Below, piece after piece: positions 45,412 to 54,402 of a DNA stretch of 64,000 nucleotides (the first letter of the stretch is position 1; the number at the start of each line of letters is the position of its first letter). Where the stretch lies: contig MAAQ01000005.1 in the NCBI GenBank assembly GCA_002162685.1, positions 1 through 64,000 of the forward strand. The letters run 5' to 3'. The DNA is from Flavobacteriales bacterium 33_180_T64. GTDB taxonomy: Bacteria > Bacteroidota > Bacteroidia > Flavobacteriales > Flavobacteriaceae. The notes beneath the pieces were generated by a model that was not told the origin of the DNA, did not search any database, and saw only the letters and a list, made by a program, of their open reading frames with translations. The translations under genes were made by a program, and so were the position numbers.

Positions 45412-47250
45412 ATGAAAAATATTATCACGGTACTCTTCATTATAACTCTTTTTCAATCATGTAAAGAGGAATCAAATGTTGATACCACAACTGATTTAAT
45501 TAAAAAAGTAGAAACTGGTCTCACAACTCGGGTATACATAGAGGGCGATTCAACATGGTCTATAGAGGAACGTATGGAACACTATGGAATTCCAGGTGTG
45601 AGTATAGCAATCATACATAACGGTGAAATTGCATGGACAAAAGCTTACGGTGTGACGGATAAAGAAAGTCAAACTCCAGTAACAACACAAACCCTTTTTC
45701 GGGCAGCGGCAACTACTATGCCAGTAACGGCCTACGGTGCATTACGTCTTGTAGAACAAAATAAAGTAGGTTTAGATGAAGATATCAACAGTTATCTAAA
45801 ATCCTGGAAACAACCAGAAAATGAATTTACCAAAGAAAAGAAAGTCACACTAAAAAATCTTTTAAATCATTCTGCCGGAATATACCCTCGTGGAACGGGG
45901 CGTTATAACTTCGATGAAAAAATTCCAACGCTGGTAGAGATCCTAAACGGAACTCCTCCCGCTATAAATGAGCCGATTACGGTAAATAAAGTACCAGGTG
46001 AAAGTGTTCGTTTTGCATATGCCAGTTATGTGCCAGTTCAACAATTGATGCTGGATATTGAGGGGAAAACATTCCCGGAAATCATGAGGGAACACGTATT
46101 ACAACCTTTAGAAATGAACAACAGTACGTTTGATCAATCACTGACTAAAGAGCAATTAGCCAATGTGGCAACAGGCTATTTACAAGATGGCACCATGGTA
46201 GAAGGCAGAAGAAAGATCTATCCTGCAATGGCGACGAATGGTTTATGGACAACTGCCGAGGACTATGCAAAATTTTTAAGCAATGTTCAGCAAACACTGA
46301 AAGGTAAGAGTACTAAAGGATTATCGAAAGAATTAACAGAATTAATGGGCACACCTTATGGAGTTGGTGATTCTAGTTGGTCATTTACACTGGGCCTAGG
46401 ATTTCAACTTCTTAATAGAAATGATGATATCTACTTAAGACATCATGGATGGAATACCGGTTTTTATGCCGAAATAGTGGCTCATAGAGACAAAGGTTAT
46501 GGTGTGGTTGTGATGACCAATTCAACTTTTCCAGAATTTAATGCCGAAGTGATTCGTGCTGTTGCCCAGACCTATGAATGGAATAATTATGTTCCTGTGC
46601 ATAAAAAGATGAAAATTAATCCGTCAACTGTTAATGAAATTACCGGAAGGTACCAATCGGATGATAGGATTGTGGAAGTTTTCCAAAAGAACAATCAACT
46701 GTTTTACAAAAATATACTTGACGAACAGGGAGTAGAGCTCATCAAGGTCTCCGATAGCCTTTTTGCTAGAAGAAATTCCGGTTTATTTATTCAGTTTAAA
46801 TCAGGTGCCAAAAGTGGAGTTACCCATTTACAGTATCTCAATCGGAACGATGGCGCATTAATTTCAGCCTTAGTTAAGATTGATGATAATGAAAAAAGCC
46901 CTGTAGAATTCCTACTTGAAGGCGATTATGAAAACGCACTGATAGCTTATAGGAATTTAAAGGCACAGGATCCAAACCATCCATTTGTTACGGAGGATTA
47001 TATAAATGATGTAGGTTACGAGTTTTTCCACTCAGATAGAATGTCCTTATCACTAAATACGTTTAAAGTGAATATTGCACTTTACCCTAATAGCTACAAA
47101 GTATACGATAGTTATGGTGAAGCCTGTATGAAAGCAGGAAAGAATGATTTGGCAATTTTAAATTATTCGAAATCCCTTGAATTAAATCCTCAAAACAATA
47201 ATGCTAGAGGCAAGCTGGGAGAATTACGAAAAAAGAAAGCCAACCAATAG
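45412..47250 (+). CDS. beta-lactamase-fold lipoprotein with lost catalytic residues, plus TPR (tandem paralogue)
   Basis: A 612-residue product. The frame opens at 45328, but the ATG at 45412 gives a lipoprotein signal (MKNIITVLFIITLFQSC). It is the tandem paralogue of 43490, with the same order of fold motifs (PGVSIAIIHNGEIAW, LLNHSAGIYPRG, HHGWNTGF) and TPR tail. The S-x-x-K site reads A-T-T-M in AAATTMPVTAYG and the Tyr motif is altered (RFAYASY). Both active-site Ser and Lys are thus replaced. DNA near 45490-45600 is ~90% identical to the paralogue. Predicted lipid-anchored pseudoenzyme. Confidence 0.88.
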   Translation: MKNIITVLFIITLFQSCKEESNVDTTTDLIKKVETGLTTRVYIEGDSTWSIEERMEHYGIPGVSIAIIHNGEIAWTKAYGVTDKESQTPVTTQTLFRAAATTMPVTAYGALRLVEQNKVGLDEDINSYLKSWKQPENEFTKEKKVTLKNLLNHSAGIYPRGTGRYNFDEKIPTLVEILNGTPPAINEPITVNKVPGESVRFAYASYVPVQQLMLDIEGKTFPEIMREHVLQPLEMNNSTFDQSLTKEQLANVATGYLQDGTMVEGRRKIYPAMATNGLWTTAEDYAKFLSNVQQTLKGKSTKGLSKELTELMGTPYGVGDSSWSFTLGLGFQLLNRNDDIYLRHHGWNTGFYAEIVAHRDKGYGVVVMTNSTFPEFNAEVIRAVAQTYEWNNYVPVHKKMKINPSTVNEITGRYQSDDRIVEVFQKNNQLFYKNILDEQGVELIKVSDSLFARRNSGLFIQFKSGAKSGVTHLQYLNRNDGALISALVKIDDNEKSPVEFLLEGDYENALIAYRNLKAQDPNHPFVTEDYINDVGYEFFHSDRMSLSLNTFKVNIALYPNSYKVYDSYGEACMKAGKNDLAILNYSKSLELNPQNNNARGKLGELRKKKANQ

Positions 47251-47290
47251 ATATATATATACATAAAATCATCATCAAAATACATAAACT

Positions 47291-49282
47291 ATGAAAAATA
47301 GAATAGGTCTACTACTTTTAATGTTTGTTATAATAACAAATAATGCCTTTACACAGGAAAATAGTGTAAAAGAAATCGCGTCAAATATAGAAGGATCTTC
47401 TTTAGAATTACCGCAAATTCGGGTAATCCCAATAAAAGATACAAAAACAGAAAGAAACTATGAACTTTATATAAAGTTACCAGCAGATTATTCTGAGAAT
47501 AATAATAAAACGTATCCTGTTCTTTATTATACAGATGCTATGTGGCATCTCGAAATGTTATCTGGTGCTACAGAATACATGTTAGAGGACATTATTCTCG
47601 TTGGAATTTCTTGGCAATTAGACATCAATGAAGACCTAAAAAAAGAAAGAGGAGTACATGTGAGTAGGTTTCGTGATTACTCGATAAGTAAACACAGCAA
47701 GCAAGAAGTTCAAAAAAAATATCAATTTGGCCAAGCCAATATTCATCTAGATTTTATTCGTAATGATGTAATTAAATATGTCGACAATTCATATCGCACA
47801 GACCCAAACAGTCGCACTTATTTTGGATACTCGCTTAGTGGTGAATTTGGTGTATATATACTAATGACTCAACCTGATACCTTTAATAATTACATTATTG
47901 GCAGTCCAACAGTTCGAAATGAAATTGATAATTTAGCTGAACTTAATACTAAATTTGGACCTTACGAGGCTTCAAATAAAAACTCGAGTCTGAAGGCCAA
48001 TGTTTTTATTGCGTATGGTTCATTAGAAGATGAGACTGTGGTTGAACCCATTGAGGCATTTATTAAATTATTAAATGATAGAAGAGATGACGGTTTATCT
48101 GTATTAAAAGAAGTGATTGATGGAAACCATGGAACTGCATTCCCTACGACAGCAGTTCGAAGTGTTGCTTGGTTGTCATCCTTGATGACTCATGTTTCAA
48201 GTGATAACTATGAGGTATCATTCTGGGAGATTCCACACCTCAATAATCCATTTATCAGTATAACACCCGAAGACAGAAAAGACGGAATATCAGTTGATAC
48301 ATTAGCTGTTAATAACAATGATCGAAACGCAATCCTCAACCTTTCTCAAGAAATTTTTGATGGCAAACATGGAAACTATGATGCCTTACTCATAGCACAT
48401 AAAAACAAATTAGTTTTTGAGTCCTACTATAAAAAAGGGCGCATCAACTTGCCTCATGGACAAGCATCAGCAACTAAAGCTTATACCAGTATTATACTGG
48501 GTCGTGCTATCCAGTTAGGCTATTTGACTATGGATGACTTTGATAAACCACTTGTAAATTTTCTGAAAGACCTAGATCCATCAAAATTTGTTGATGGCGC
48601 AGAAAAAATCACCCTCCATAAGGCATTGACTATGCATGGCGGATTGACTATAGATAGAGAAAAATGGAAAGAATTTGAGAATGATACCACTTTATTAAAA
48701 GGCCAGGGCTTGGTTCAGACGCTTCTTGAGCAAAGCAAACCTATAACAGACGAGTCTCAAACCTATTTATATGGTAATTTTAATCCAATGTTGGTGATGA
48801 CTGTTATCGATGCCGTTGTTCCAGGAACTGCTGAGAACTTTATTAAAACTGAGCTACTGGATAAACTCGGTATTACAGATTATAATTGGTCTAATCATGT
48901 TAGTGGCTTGCCAGAAGCAGGTTGGCGAACCAGTATAATGTCTCGTGACATGATTAAATTGGGAAATTTGGTTCTTAATAAGGGTAAATTGAACAGCGAA
49001 CAGCTTATTTCTGCAGAATATCTTGCTAAAGCCACCTCTGGTATTGTTAAACCCACTCAGGATTGGATGCCTAAAGATTATCGTTATGGTTATTTTTGGT
49101 ATCAAACCTCAATCCCAGTTGGAGACAAAAGCTACAATGCAACATTTGCTTGGGGAGGCGGCGGACAACGCATCATTGTGATTGCTGAACTTGATCTAAC
49201 CATTGTAATTTCTGGTCATGATGGAGAGGATAAAATAATGACTCAAGTTTCAGATATCATTATACCTGCTTTTGTTAAATAA
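47291..49282 (+). CDS. fusion of alpha/beta esterase and serine beta-lactamase-like hydrolase
   Basis: A 663-residue exported product (signal MKNRIGLLLLMFVIITNNAFT). Residues ~40-300 are an esterase-D-like alpha/beta hydrolase: nucleophile elbow GYSLSG, catalytic His in DGNHGTAFP, and YPVLYYTDAMWH. Residues ~345-660 are a beta-lactamase-type serine hydrolase with an intact S-x-x-K (SATK in QASATKAYTS), a Y-G-N motif (YLYGNFNP) and WGGGGQRI in place of the third motif. Both catalytic centres look complete, unlike the two preceding paralogues. Third gene of the operon, 40 bp after 45412. Confidence 0.88.
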   Translation: MKNRIGLLLLMFVIITNNAFTQENSVKEIASNIEGSSLELPQIRVIPIKDTKTERNYELYIKLPADYSENNNKTYPVLYYTDAMWHLEMLSGATEYMLEDIILVGISWQLDINEDLKKERGVHVSRFRDYSISKHSKQEVQKKYQFGQANIHLDFIRNDVIKYVDNSYRTDPNSRTYFGYSLSGEFGVYILMTQPDTFNNYIIGSPTVRNEIDNLAELNTKFGPYEASNKNSSLKANVFIAYGSLEDETVVEPIEAFIKLLNDRRDDGLSVLKEVIDGNHGTAFPTTAVRSVAWLSSLMTHVSSDNYEVSFWEIPHLNNPFISITPEDRKDGISVDTLAVNNNDRNAILNLSQEIFDGKHGNYDALLIAHKNKLVFESYYKKGRINLPHGQASATKAYTSIILGRAIQLGYLTMDDFDKPLVNFLKDLDPSKFVDGAEKITLHKALTMHGGLTIDREKWKEFENDTTLLKGQGLVQTLLEQSKPITDESQTYLYGNFNPMLVMTVIDAVVPGTAENFIKTELLDKLGITDYNWSNHVSGLPEAGWRTSIMSRDMIKLGNLVLNKGKLNSEQLISAEYLAKATSGIVKPTQDWMPKDYRYGYFWYQTSIPVGDKSYNATFAWGGGGQRIIVIAELDLTIVISGHDGEDKIMTQVSDIIIPAFVK

Positions 49283-49300
49283 TACCATACATTAAAAGCT

Positions 49301-50173
49301 ATGAAAACGAATCATTTTATTCTAGTCCTTTTGGGAGTGCTCTGTTTAGTAGCCTGCAATTCAAAAGACAATAAACTATCAAGCGCTGATACATCCAACT
49401 TTGAAAATATTTATCTCGGACAAAAACCACCTGGTTTAATCCCTGAATTGTTTGCACCTGAAATTATTAAAACTGAATTTAGACAGGCTGCTGGTATTTT
49501 TACTCCAGACTTAAAGGAGTTTTATTTTCGTAGAAGAGGAGGGAAGTATAAAAACAATGCATTGGTTGTTGTTAAATTTGAAGATAACAAATGGACTGAA
49601 TCACTTGTAGCGGAAAGAGCAGGAGAACCCTTTATTTCACAAGATGGGAAAATCATGCATTTGGGAAAAAAATATAGGGAACGTACTACTTCTGGTTGGT
49701 CTGAGGCCAAAAGTCTTGGTACTCCTTTTAATAACTATCGTATTATGCGACTTACTGCTGCATCTAACGGCACGTACTATTTTGATGAGGCTAGTGAAAC
49801 AGGTCCACTTCGTTATTCTCGACTAATAAACGGTGTTCATGAAAAACCTAAAGCTTTAAATATTGAAGACATTGGAAATTGGAACGCACACCCATTTATT
49901 GCTCCAGATGAGTCTTATATAATTTGGGATGATCAAAGAGAAAAAGGTGGATATGGAGGCGCAGATTTGTATATTTCTTTTCGCCAGAAAGATGGTTCTT
50001 GGGGACTTTCAATTAATTTAGGTGATACAATAAACACAGAATTTGCAGATGCATATGGTAGCATAACTCCTGATGGAAAATATTTCTTCTTTCATAGAGG
50101 TTACGGAAATAATAAAGCAGATATATATTGGGTGGATGCAAAAATTATTGAGGCTCTTAGACCTAAGCTATAA
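49301..50173 (+). CDS. PD40-repeat lipoprotein
   Basis: A 290-residue lipoprotein (lipobox LVAC). It has the same signature as 33492 and 34406: [75 protein letters not shown] and a closing DIYWVDAKIIEALRPK. It starts 18 bp after the esterase/hydrolase fusion and is the last gene of that operon. Envelope binding protein by inference. Confidence 0.88.
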   Translation: MKTNHFILVLLGVLCLVACNSKDNKLSSADTSNFENIYLGQKPPGLIPELFAPEIIKTEFRQAAGIFTPDLKEFYFRRRGGKYKNNALVVVKFEDNKWTESLVAERAGEPFISQDGKIMHLGKKYRERTTSGWSEAKSLGTPFNNYRIMRLTAASNGTYYFDEASETGPLRYSRLINGVHEKPKALNIEDIGNWNAHPFIAPDESYIIWDDQREKGGYGGADLYISFRQKDGSWGLSINLGDTINTEFADAYGSITPDGKYFFFHRGYGNNKADIYWVDAKIIEALRPKL

Positions 50174-50274
50174 TTCGCAAAAATAATATAAAGAGCTGGA
50201 CATCAAAGTTTTGCTACTTGTGTGGCAAGGTTTATTAGCTCTAGATGTTAAATAATTGTAAAAAGCAGCATAAG

Positions 50275-50306
50275 CGAATAAATATTCGTTTTTATTTATA
50301 TATTTG
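50275..50306 (+). promoter_or_regulatory. TetR operator and promoter of the tetR-like gene
   Basis: The palindrome CGAATA-AA-TATTCG (50275-50288) is followed by the -7 element TATATTTG (50299-50306), 23 bp after the first G of GAATAAATATTC. The same 12-mer and the same 23-bp distance occur before the MBL gene at 50964. The site would overlap the -33 region, so binding should repress. Confidence 0.75.
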
Positions 50307-50310
50307 CATT

Positions 50311-50883
50311 GTGAGAGTAAAAGATAATGCAAAAAGACTAGCCATAATTGAGAACACTTTAGATATTGTTTTCGAAAAAGGATTTGCTGGAATTAAAATG
50401 GCAGACTTAGCGAAAAGGGTTGGTATTTCTCCTTCAACCTTATATGTATATTACAAAAGCAAAGAAGAACTTGTTGTTTCAGTGTTTAAGGAACTTATAA
50501 AACATAAGACTGCACAAAGTGAAAAAGACATCGCTAAAGATTTGCCATATAAGCTAAAACTTAAAGCATTATGGTTGTATTGGATTAATGTAAGTATTAA
50601 TCAAAGTAAAGAGATGAATTATATAAACCAAATTAAACAATCTCCTTATTATGACCTTGTCCCTGATGATATTAAAGATATTGGATATAGTGTTGGTTTC
50701 GACTTATTTGATTTAGGTAAAAGTGAAGGTTTAATTAAAAATGTAGATAATGAAATTTTAGCTACTATTATGAAGGCATTGTTAATGCAAACCGTAACAA
50801 TGATAGCAGATAATAGAATTTCACTTGACAAAAAGAATTCAGATTTAATGTTTTCATTTCTTTGGGATGCCATAAAAAGTTGA
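50311..50883 (+). CDS. TetR-family transcriptional regulator
   Basis: A 190-residue product read from the GTG at 50311 (VRVKDNAKRLAIIENT). The frame is open to an ATG at 50245, but that lies upstream of the promoter. N-terminal HTH: TLDIVFEKGFAGIKMADLAKRV (helix 1-2 part), then GISPSTLYVYYKSKEELV. The C-terminal ligand-binding domain (~60-190) is not assignable. The -7 element ends 4 bp before the GTG, so the mRNA is leaderless or nearly so. Probable repressor of itself and of 50964. Confidence 0.88.
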   Translation: MRVKDNAKRLAIIENTLDIVFEKGFAGIKMADLAKRVGISPSTLYVYYKSKEELVVSVFKELIKHKTAQSEKDIAKDLPYKLKLKALWLYWINVSINQSKEMNYINQIKQSPYYDLVPDDIKDIGYSVGFDLFDLGKSEGLIKNVDNEILATIMKALLMQTVTMIADNRISLDKKNSDLMFSFLWDAIKS

Positions 50884-50902
50884 TTTTTTTTAACATATAA
50901 AA

Positions 50903-50933
50903 GAATAAATATTCGGTAATAGCTATAGATTTA
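50903..50933 (+). promoter_or_regulatory. TetR operator and promoter of the MBL-fold gene
   Basis: GAATAAATATTC (50903-50914) repeats the core of the tetR operator. A -7-like TAGATTTA lies at 50926-50933, exactly 23 bp from the operator start as at 50276/50299. It is 31 bp before the ATG at 50964. Confidence 0.7.
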
Positions 50934-50963
50934 AGCAAAAGCCGAAAGTTAAGATTACTAATA

Positions 50964-52103
50964 ATGCAAAAAATTAAAAAAATAATTAAAATGATAGGAA
51001 TGACTATTTTGGGTATCGTACTACTACTTACCATTATAACGATACTTTTTGTAAATATAAGCCCGCAATTTGGCGGAAAAGCTACTAAAGAGCAAAAGGC
51101 AATTTATGCAAAATCGGAAAATTATAAAGATGAAAAGTTTGTAAATAAAAGCGACGTACAATTAGATATGAGTTTTCGAGATATGGGAAAAAGTTTGTTA
51201 GGTTATTTTAAACCCATCCCTAAAACAAGTCCTAAAGAAAGTATTTCGGTTGAAAAAATAGATTCTCTAAACATCGTACAACATAAAGACAGTACACGTC
51301 TTATTTGGTTTGGGCATTCGGCATTTTTATTACAAATCAATAATAAAAATATTCTCATAGATCCAATGTTTGGTGATGTTCCTGCTCCGCATCCTTTATT
51401 AGGCGGTAAGCGGTTTAGTAAAGAATTACCCATCGAAATTGAAAAAATACCTCAAATAGATGCTGTCCTTATTTCGCACGACCATTACGATCATTTAGAT
51501 TATGATTCGATAAAAAAACTAAAAGATAAAGTGAATATGTTTTATACGCCATTGGGTGTTGGTATTCATCTAGAAGAATGGGGAATAGAAAAAGAGCGAA
51601 TTATTGAATTAGATTGGTGGCAAGAAACAAGATTTGAAGGTTTAGTTTTTAGATGTACACCAGCACAACATTTTTCTGGTAGAGGACTTACAGATAGAAC
51701 TAAAACACTGTGGTGTTCTTGGATTATTCAATCTGAATCTGAAAATATTTTCTTTAGTGGTGATAGTGGGTATGCATCACACTTTAAGGAGATTGGAGAA
51801 AAATATGGGCCATTTGATTTTGCAATGATGGAGTGTGGTCAATACAATGACATGTGGTCAGAAATACATATGTTTCCTGAGGAAACTGCTCAAGCAGGAT
51901 TAGATATAAAAGCTAAAAAAATAATGCCTATTCATTGGGGAGCATTTAAACTGGCAATGCATTCTTGGACCGACCCAATAGAGCGTGTGACTAAAAAAGC
52001 AAAAGAATTAAAAATTGATATTGTTACTCCAAAAATAGGAACACCAATTTATTTTAATGAAAGTGACAAATTATATGATAACTGGTGGTCAAAATATGAT
52101 TAA
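50964..52103 (+). CDS. MBL-fold metallohydrolase, NAPE-PLD/UlaG-like
   Basis: A 379-residue protein with an N-terminal membrane anchor (MIGMTILGIVLLLTIITILF). Metallo-beta-lactamase ligands: HDHYDHLD (HxHxDH), a His in TPAQHFSGR, Asp in FFSGDSGYASH and a final His in MPIHWGAFKLAMH. The order RLIWFGHSAFLLQ ... ILIDPMFG and PAQHFSGRGLTDR fits N-acyl-phosphatidylethanolamine phospholipase D-like enzymes, i.e. a phosphodiesterase acting on lipids or a related substrate. It is controlled by the adjacent TetR, as shown by the shared operator. Confidence 0.88.
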   Translation: MQKIKKIIKMIGMTILGIVLLLTIITILFVNISPQFGGKATKEQKAIYAKSENYKDEKFVNKSDVQLDMSFRDMGKSLLGYFKPIPKTSPKESISVEKIDSLNIVQHKDSTRLIWFGHSAFLLQINNKNILIDPMFGDVPAPHPLLGGKRFSKELPIEIEKIPQIDAVLISHDHYDHLDYDSIKKLKDKVNMFYTPLGVGIHLEEWGIEKERIIELDWWQETRFEGLVFRCTPAQHFSGRGLTDRTKTLWCSWIIQSESENIFFSGDSGYASHFKEIGEKYGPFDFAMMECGQYNDMWSEIHMFPEETAQAGLDIKAKKIMPIHWGAFKLAMHSWTDPIERVTKKAKELKIDIVTPKIGTPIYFNESDKLYDNWWSKYD

Positions 52104-52132
52104 TAATTTTGACTTCATAAAACTTTAGTTGT

Positions 52133-52172
52133 ATGTACTATATGGTTCTACCTTATGTAATTTGAGCTTTAG
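52133..52172 (+). repeat. degenerate copy (5' part) of intergenic repeat family R
   Basis: ATGTACTAT-TGGTTCT-CCTTATGTAA-TTTGAGCTTT aligns with the first 40 bp of the copies at 54670, 55521 and 59880, in the same orientation. It lies between the convergent MBL and SLC12-like genes. Confidence 0.4.
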
Positions 52173-52182
52173 TCATTGATTT

Positions 52183-54402
52183 TTATAAATTGTTTCTGAA
52201 TATTGTAGGAGTTTCATTCTTCATACCATTATTCTGAACAAACACCACTGCCTTTAGTTCTGTTACAATAGTATCAATCAGTCTTACGCGTGCTTCAAAA
52301 TTAGTGCTTCTTCTTGCTAAGCCAGTAAAAACTAAATCAGCCTTTTTACTTATATTTATTAATGTTTCTAATGGTTCATTTTTATCCTTAGTAAGGACAT
52401 GGATGTTAGCTTCTATTCGTGCTTCATTTATGGAATATTTAATATGATGTTCCATAAGTATTTTTTCTTCTTCCGAATGGGTAATGGAATATATATTAAC
52501 CTCTGTCTTGCTCCATTTCCTATTCAACCTAATGAGATAGGAGAGGAGAAGCATTAAATCACCGTTCCTGTCTTGTCCACGCCACCAAATATCAATTCGC
52601 TTTTTAGCTTTCTTACTAAAAGGTTTTGGAATATAGCCCACAAGAATATTTTTTCCGGATGTAGCAAGATCATTTATAATCTGCAATTCTTGAAGTTTGC
52701 CTTTGTGAGTTTGCGACCATCCAAACACTACAGTATTAGTCTTTATTCCAGCTATACCATGAGAAGCTGCAATAAGATTCATTCCCAATTTAAAATCACT
52801 AACGACATTTACTTCTGTAAGCGCTTGTAAACCTTCAGATTTTAAATCCTGTTGCATTTCGAAAACAATCTCATTGCGCCTATCCAATTCTTCTTTGTCT
52901 GTTAGCATAATTAATCTCGAAATTGTTAGCAGACCACTATTCTGCCCTAACATTTCTGTAAATTTAACCAAAGGTAAATATTCCTTGATCTCATGTATAA
53001 ACAGGATTATTATTGGACGCCAGTTTCTGGGGTGAATTTTTTTAGCACTTAAACGTAACAACGCATATCGGCTTAAATGCATCCAAATCCCTGTAGAGGC
53101 ATCTCCCCATTGTTGCTCCAGTTTTTTGTTCATCAAATAGGCAAAAATGATAACTTCCAATCCAAGTGCAAAAGCAAAAGCAAAGGGATTTATCAACCAC
53201 ATAACTACCATAGCTGAGAAAGCACCAAACAATGAAATATACCAAGGAACATTTATTTTTGGTCTATAGGAAGGTTCTTTAATAAGTTGTTCTACAGCTG
53301 CACTAACATTTATGGCCACATAAAGCGTTAAAAACAGAACAGATACATATTGAGCAATCGTATTCAATCCTCCAAGAAAAACAGCTGCTATTGCAATCAT
53401 TCCACTAATCCATGTCGCTATCGTTGGCTGGCCAGATTTAGACAACTTTGATAAAAACTTTGGCATAAGACCATCCATAGATAAAGCTTGAAGAATTCTT
53501 GGTCCACCCAAAATACTTCCAAACGCAGAGGACAAAACTGCGCCCCAAACGGCAGGATAAACTAGCCATGGACCAAAAATAGCAAGACGTGTCCAAATCG
53601 TAACACCTGCATTAGGATCTGCCATTTGTTCTAAGGTTAGCGCACCAGTTATTGCTAAAAGCAATGGAATAATTAGATAAATTGCAGCTCCAGATATTAC
53701 TGCACTTAGTGTGCCTTTAGGAATTGATTTTTGCGGATCTTTCAAATCACCACTTAAACCAATTCCAGCCGTAAATCCTGTTACAGCAGGGAAAAATACA
53801 GCAAACACATACCAAAAACCACCAGGCGCAGTTTGATAAGTTGCCTCAGTTATTGGGGCGTGCAAATCTTGTGTTACCACTCCAATTATTAATGCTATAA
53901 TCGATGTTCCTACAATAATCAGGATTGGAATTTGTGATTTTAAAACGAGTTTTGCGCTTTTACTAGAAAGTGCAGTGACTAAAACTATAAAAGTAATAGT
54001 CAAGCCTTGTAAGGCGTAAGCCGGTATTGCAGTGCTGCTTTCGGGCCATAATATTAAAATGGCCTCAGATAGACCATAACAGTAGAAGGTAACACTTAAA
54101 GTTCTACATAAATAAAGCGGTATCCCAATAGCTCCACCAGGTTCCAAACCAAGACTACGTGAGATCATAAAGTATTCTCCACCAACACCAACTTTGATAT
54201 TGGTAGATATAGCCGAAGCACTTAAACCCGTAATAAATGTAATGGAACTGGCCATTAATACAATAGCGATGGTTTTAATGAGGCCTACATTTCCAACGAT
54301 CCAACCAAACCTCAAATACATAATCAAACCAAGTATGGTTAATATACTGGGCGTATATACACCTAGAAAAGTACCAAATTTATGTGGCCTGTTTTTTTTC
54401 AT
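52183..54402 (-). CDS. SLC12-like (cation-chloride cotransporter type) APC-superfamily permease
   Basis: A 739-residue product. Twelve membrane helices (~1-430) begin with FGTFLGVYTPSILTILGLIMYLRFGWIVG, whose GxxxxVYxPxxLxxxGxxxxLRxGWxVG pattern is typical of Na-K-Cl cotransporters. PAVTGFTAGIGLSGDLKDP and SSAFGSILGGPRILQALS also fit. A soluble C-terminal domain (~450-739) resembles the SLC12 cytoplasmic tail (ISRLIMLTDKEELDRR, DLVFTGLARRS). Bacterial members may move K+, Cl- or amino acids. Single gene, convergent with 50964. Confidence 0.86.
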   Translation of the reverse strand: MKKNRPHKFGTFLGVYTPSILTILGLIMYLRFGWIVGNVGLIKTIAIVLMASSITFITGLSASAISTNIKVGVGGEYFMISRSLGLEPGGAIGIPLYLCRTLSVTFYCYGLSEAILILWPESSTAIPAYALQGLTITFIVLVTALSSKSAKLVLKSQIPILIIVGTSIIALIIGVVTQDLHAPITEATYQTAPGGFWYVFAVFFPAVTGFTAGIGLSGDLKDPQKSIPKGTLSAVISGAAIYLIIPLLLAITGALTLEQMADPNAGVTIWTRLAIFGPWLVYPAVWGAVLSSAFGSILGGPRILQALSMDGLMPKFLSKLSKSGQPTIATWISGMIAIAAVFLGGLNTIAQYVSVLFLTLYVAINVSAAVEQLIKEPSYRPKINVPWYISLFGAFSAMVVMWLINPFAFAFALGLEVIIFAYLMNKKLEQQWGDASTGIWMHLSRYALLRLSAKKIHPRNWRPIIILFIHEIKEYLPLVKFTEMLGQNSGLLTISRLIMLTDKEELDRRNEIVFEMQQDLKSEGLQALTEVNVVSDFKLGMNLIAASHGIAGIKTNTVVFGWSQTHKGKLQELQIINDLATSGKNILVGYIPKPFSKKAKKRIDIWWRGQDRNGDLMLLLSYLIRLNRKWSKTEVNIYSITHSEEEKILMEHHIKYSINEARIEANIHVLTKDKNEPLETLINISKKADLVFTGLARRSTNFEARVRLIDTIVTELKAVVFVQNNGMKNETPTIFRNNL

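Noticed and set aside
50245-50310. Upstream ATG start of the TetR gene
   Set aside because: It lies upstream of both the palindromic operator and the -7 element, and the added residues are not TetR-like.
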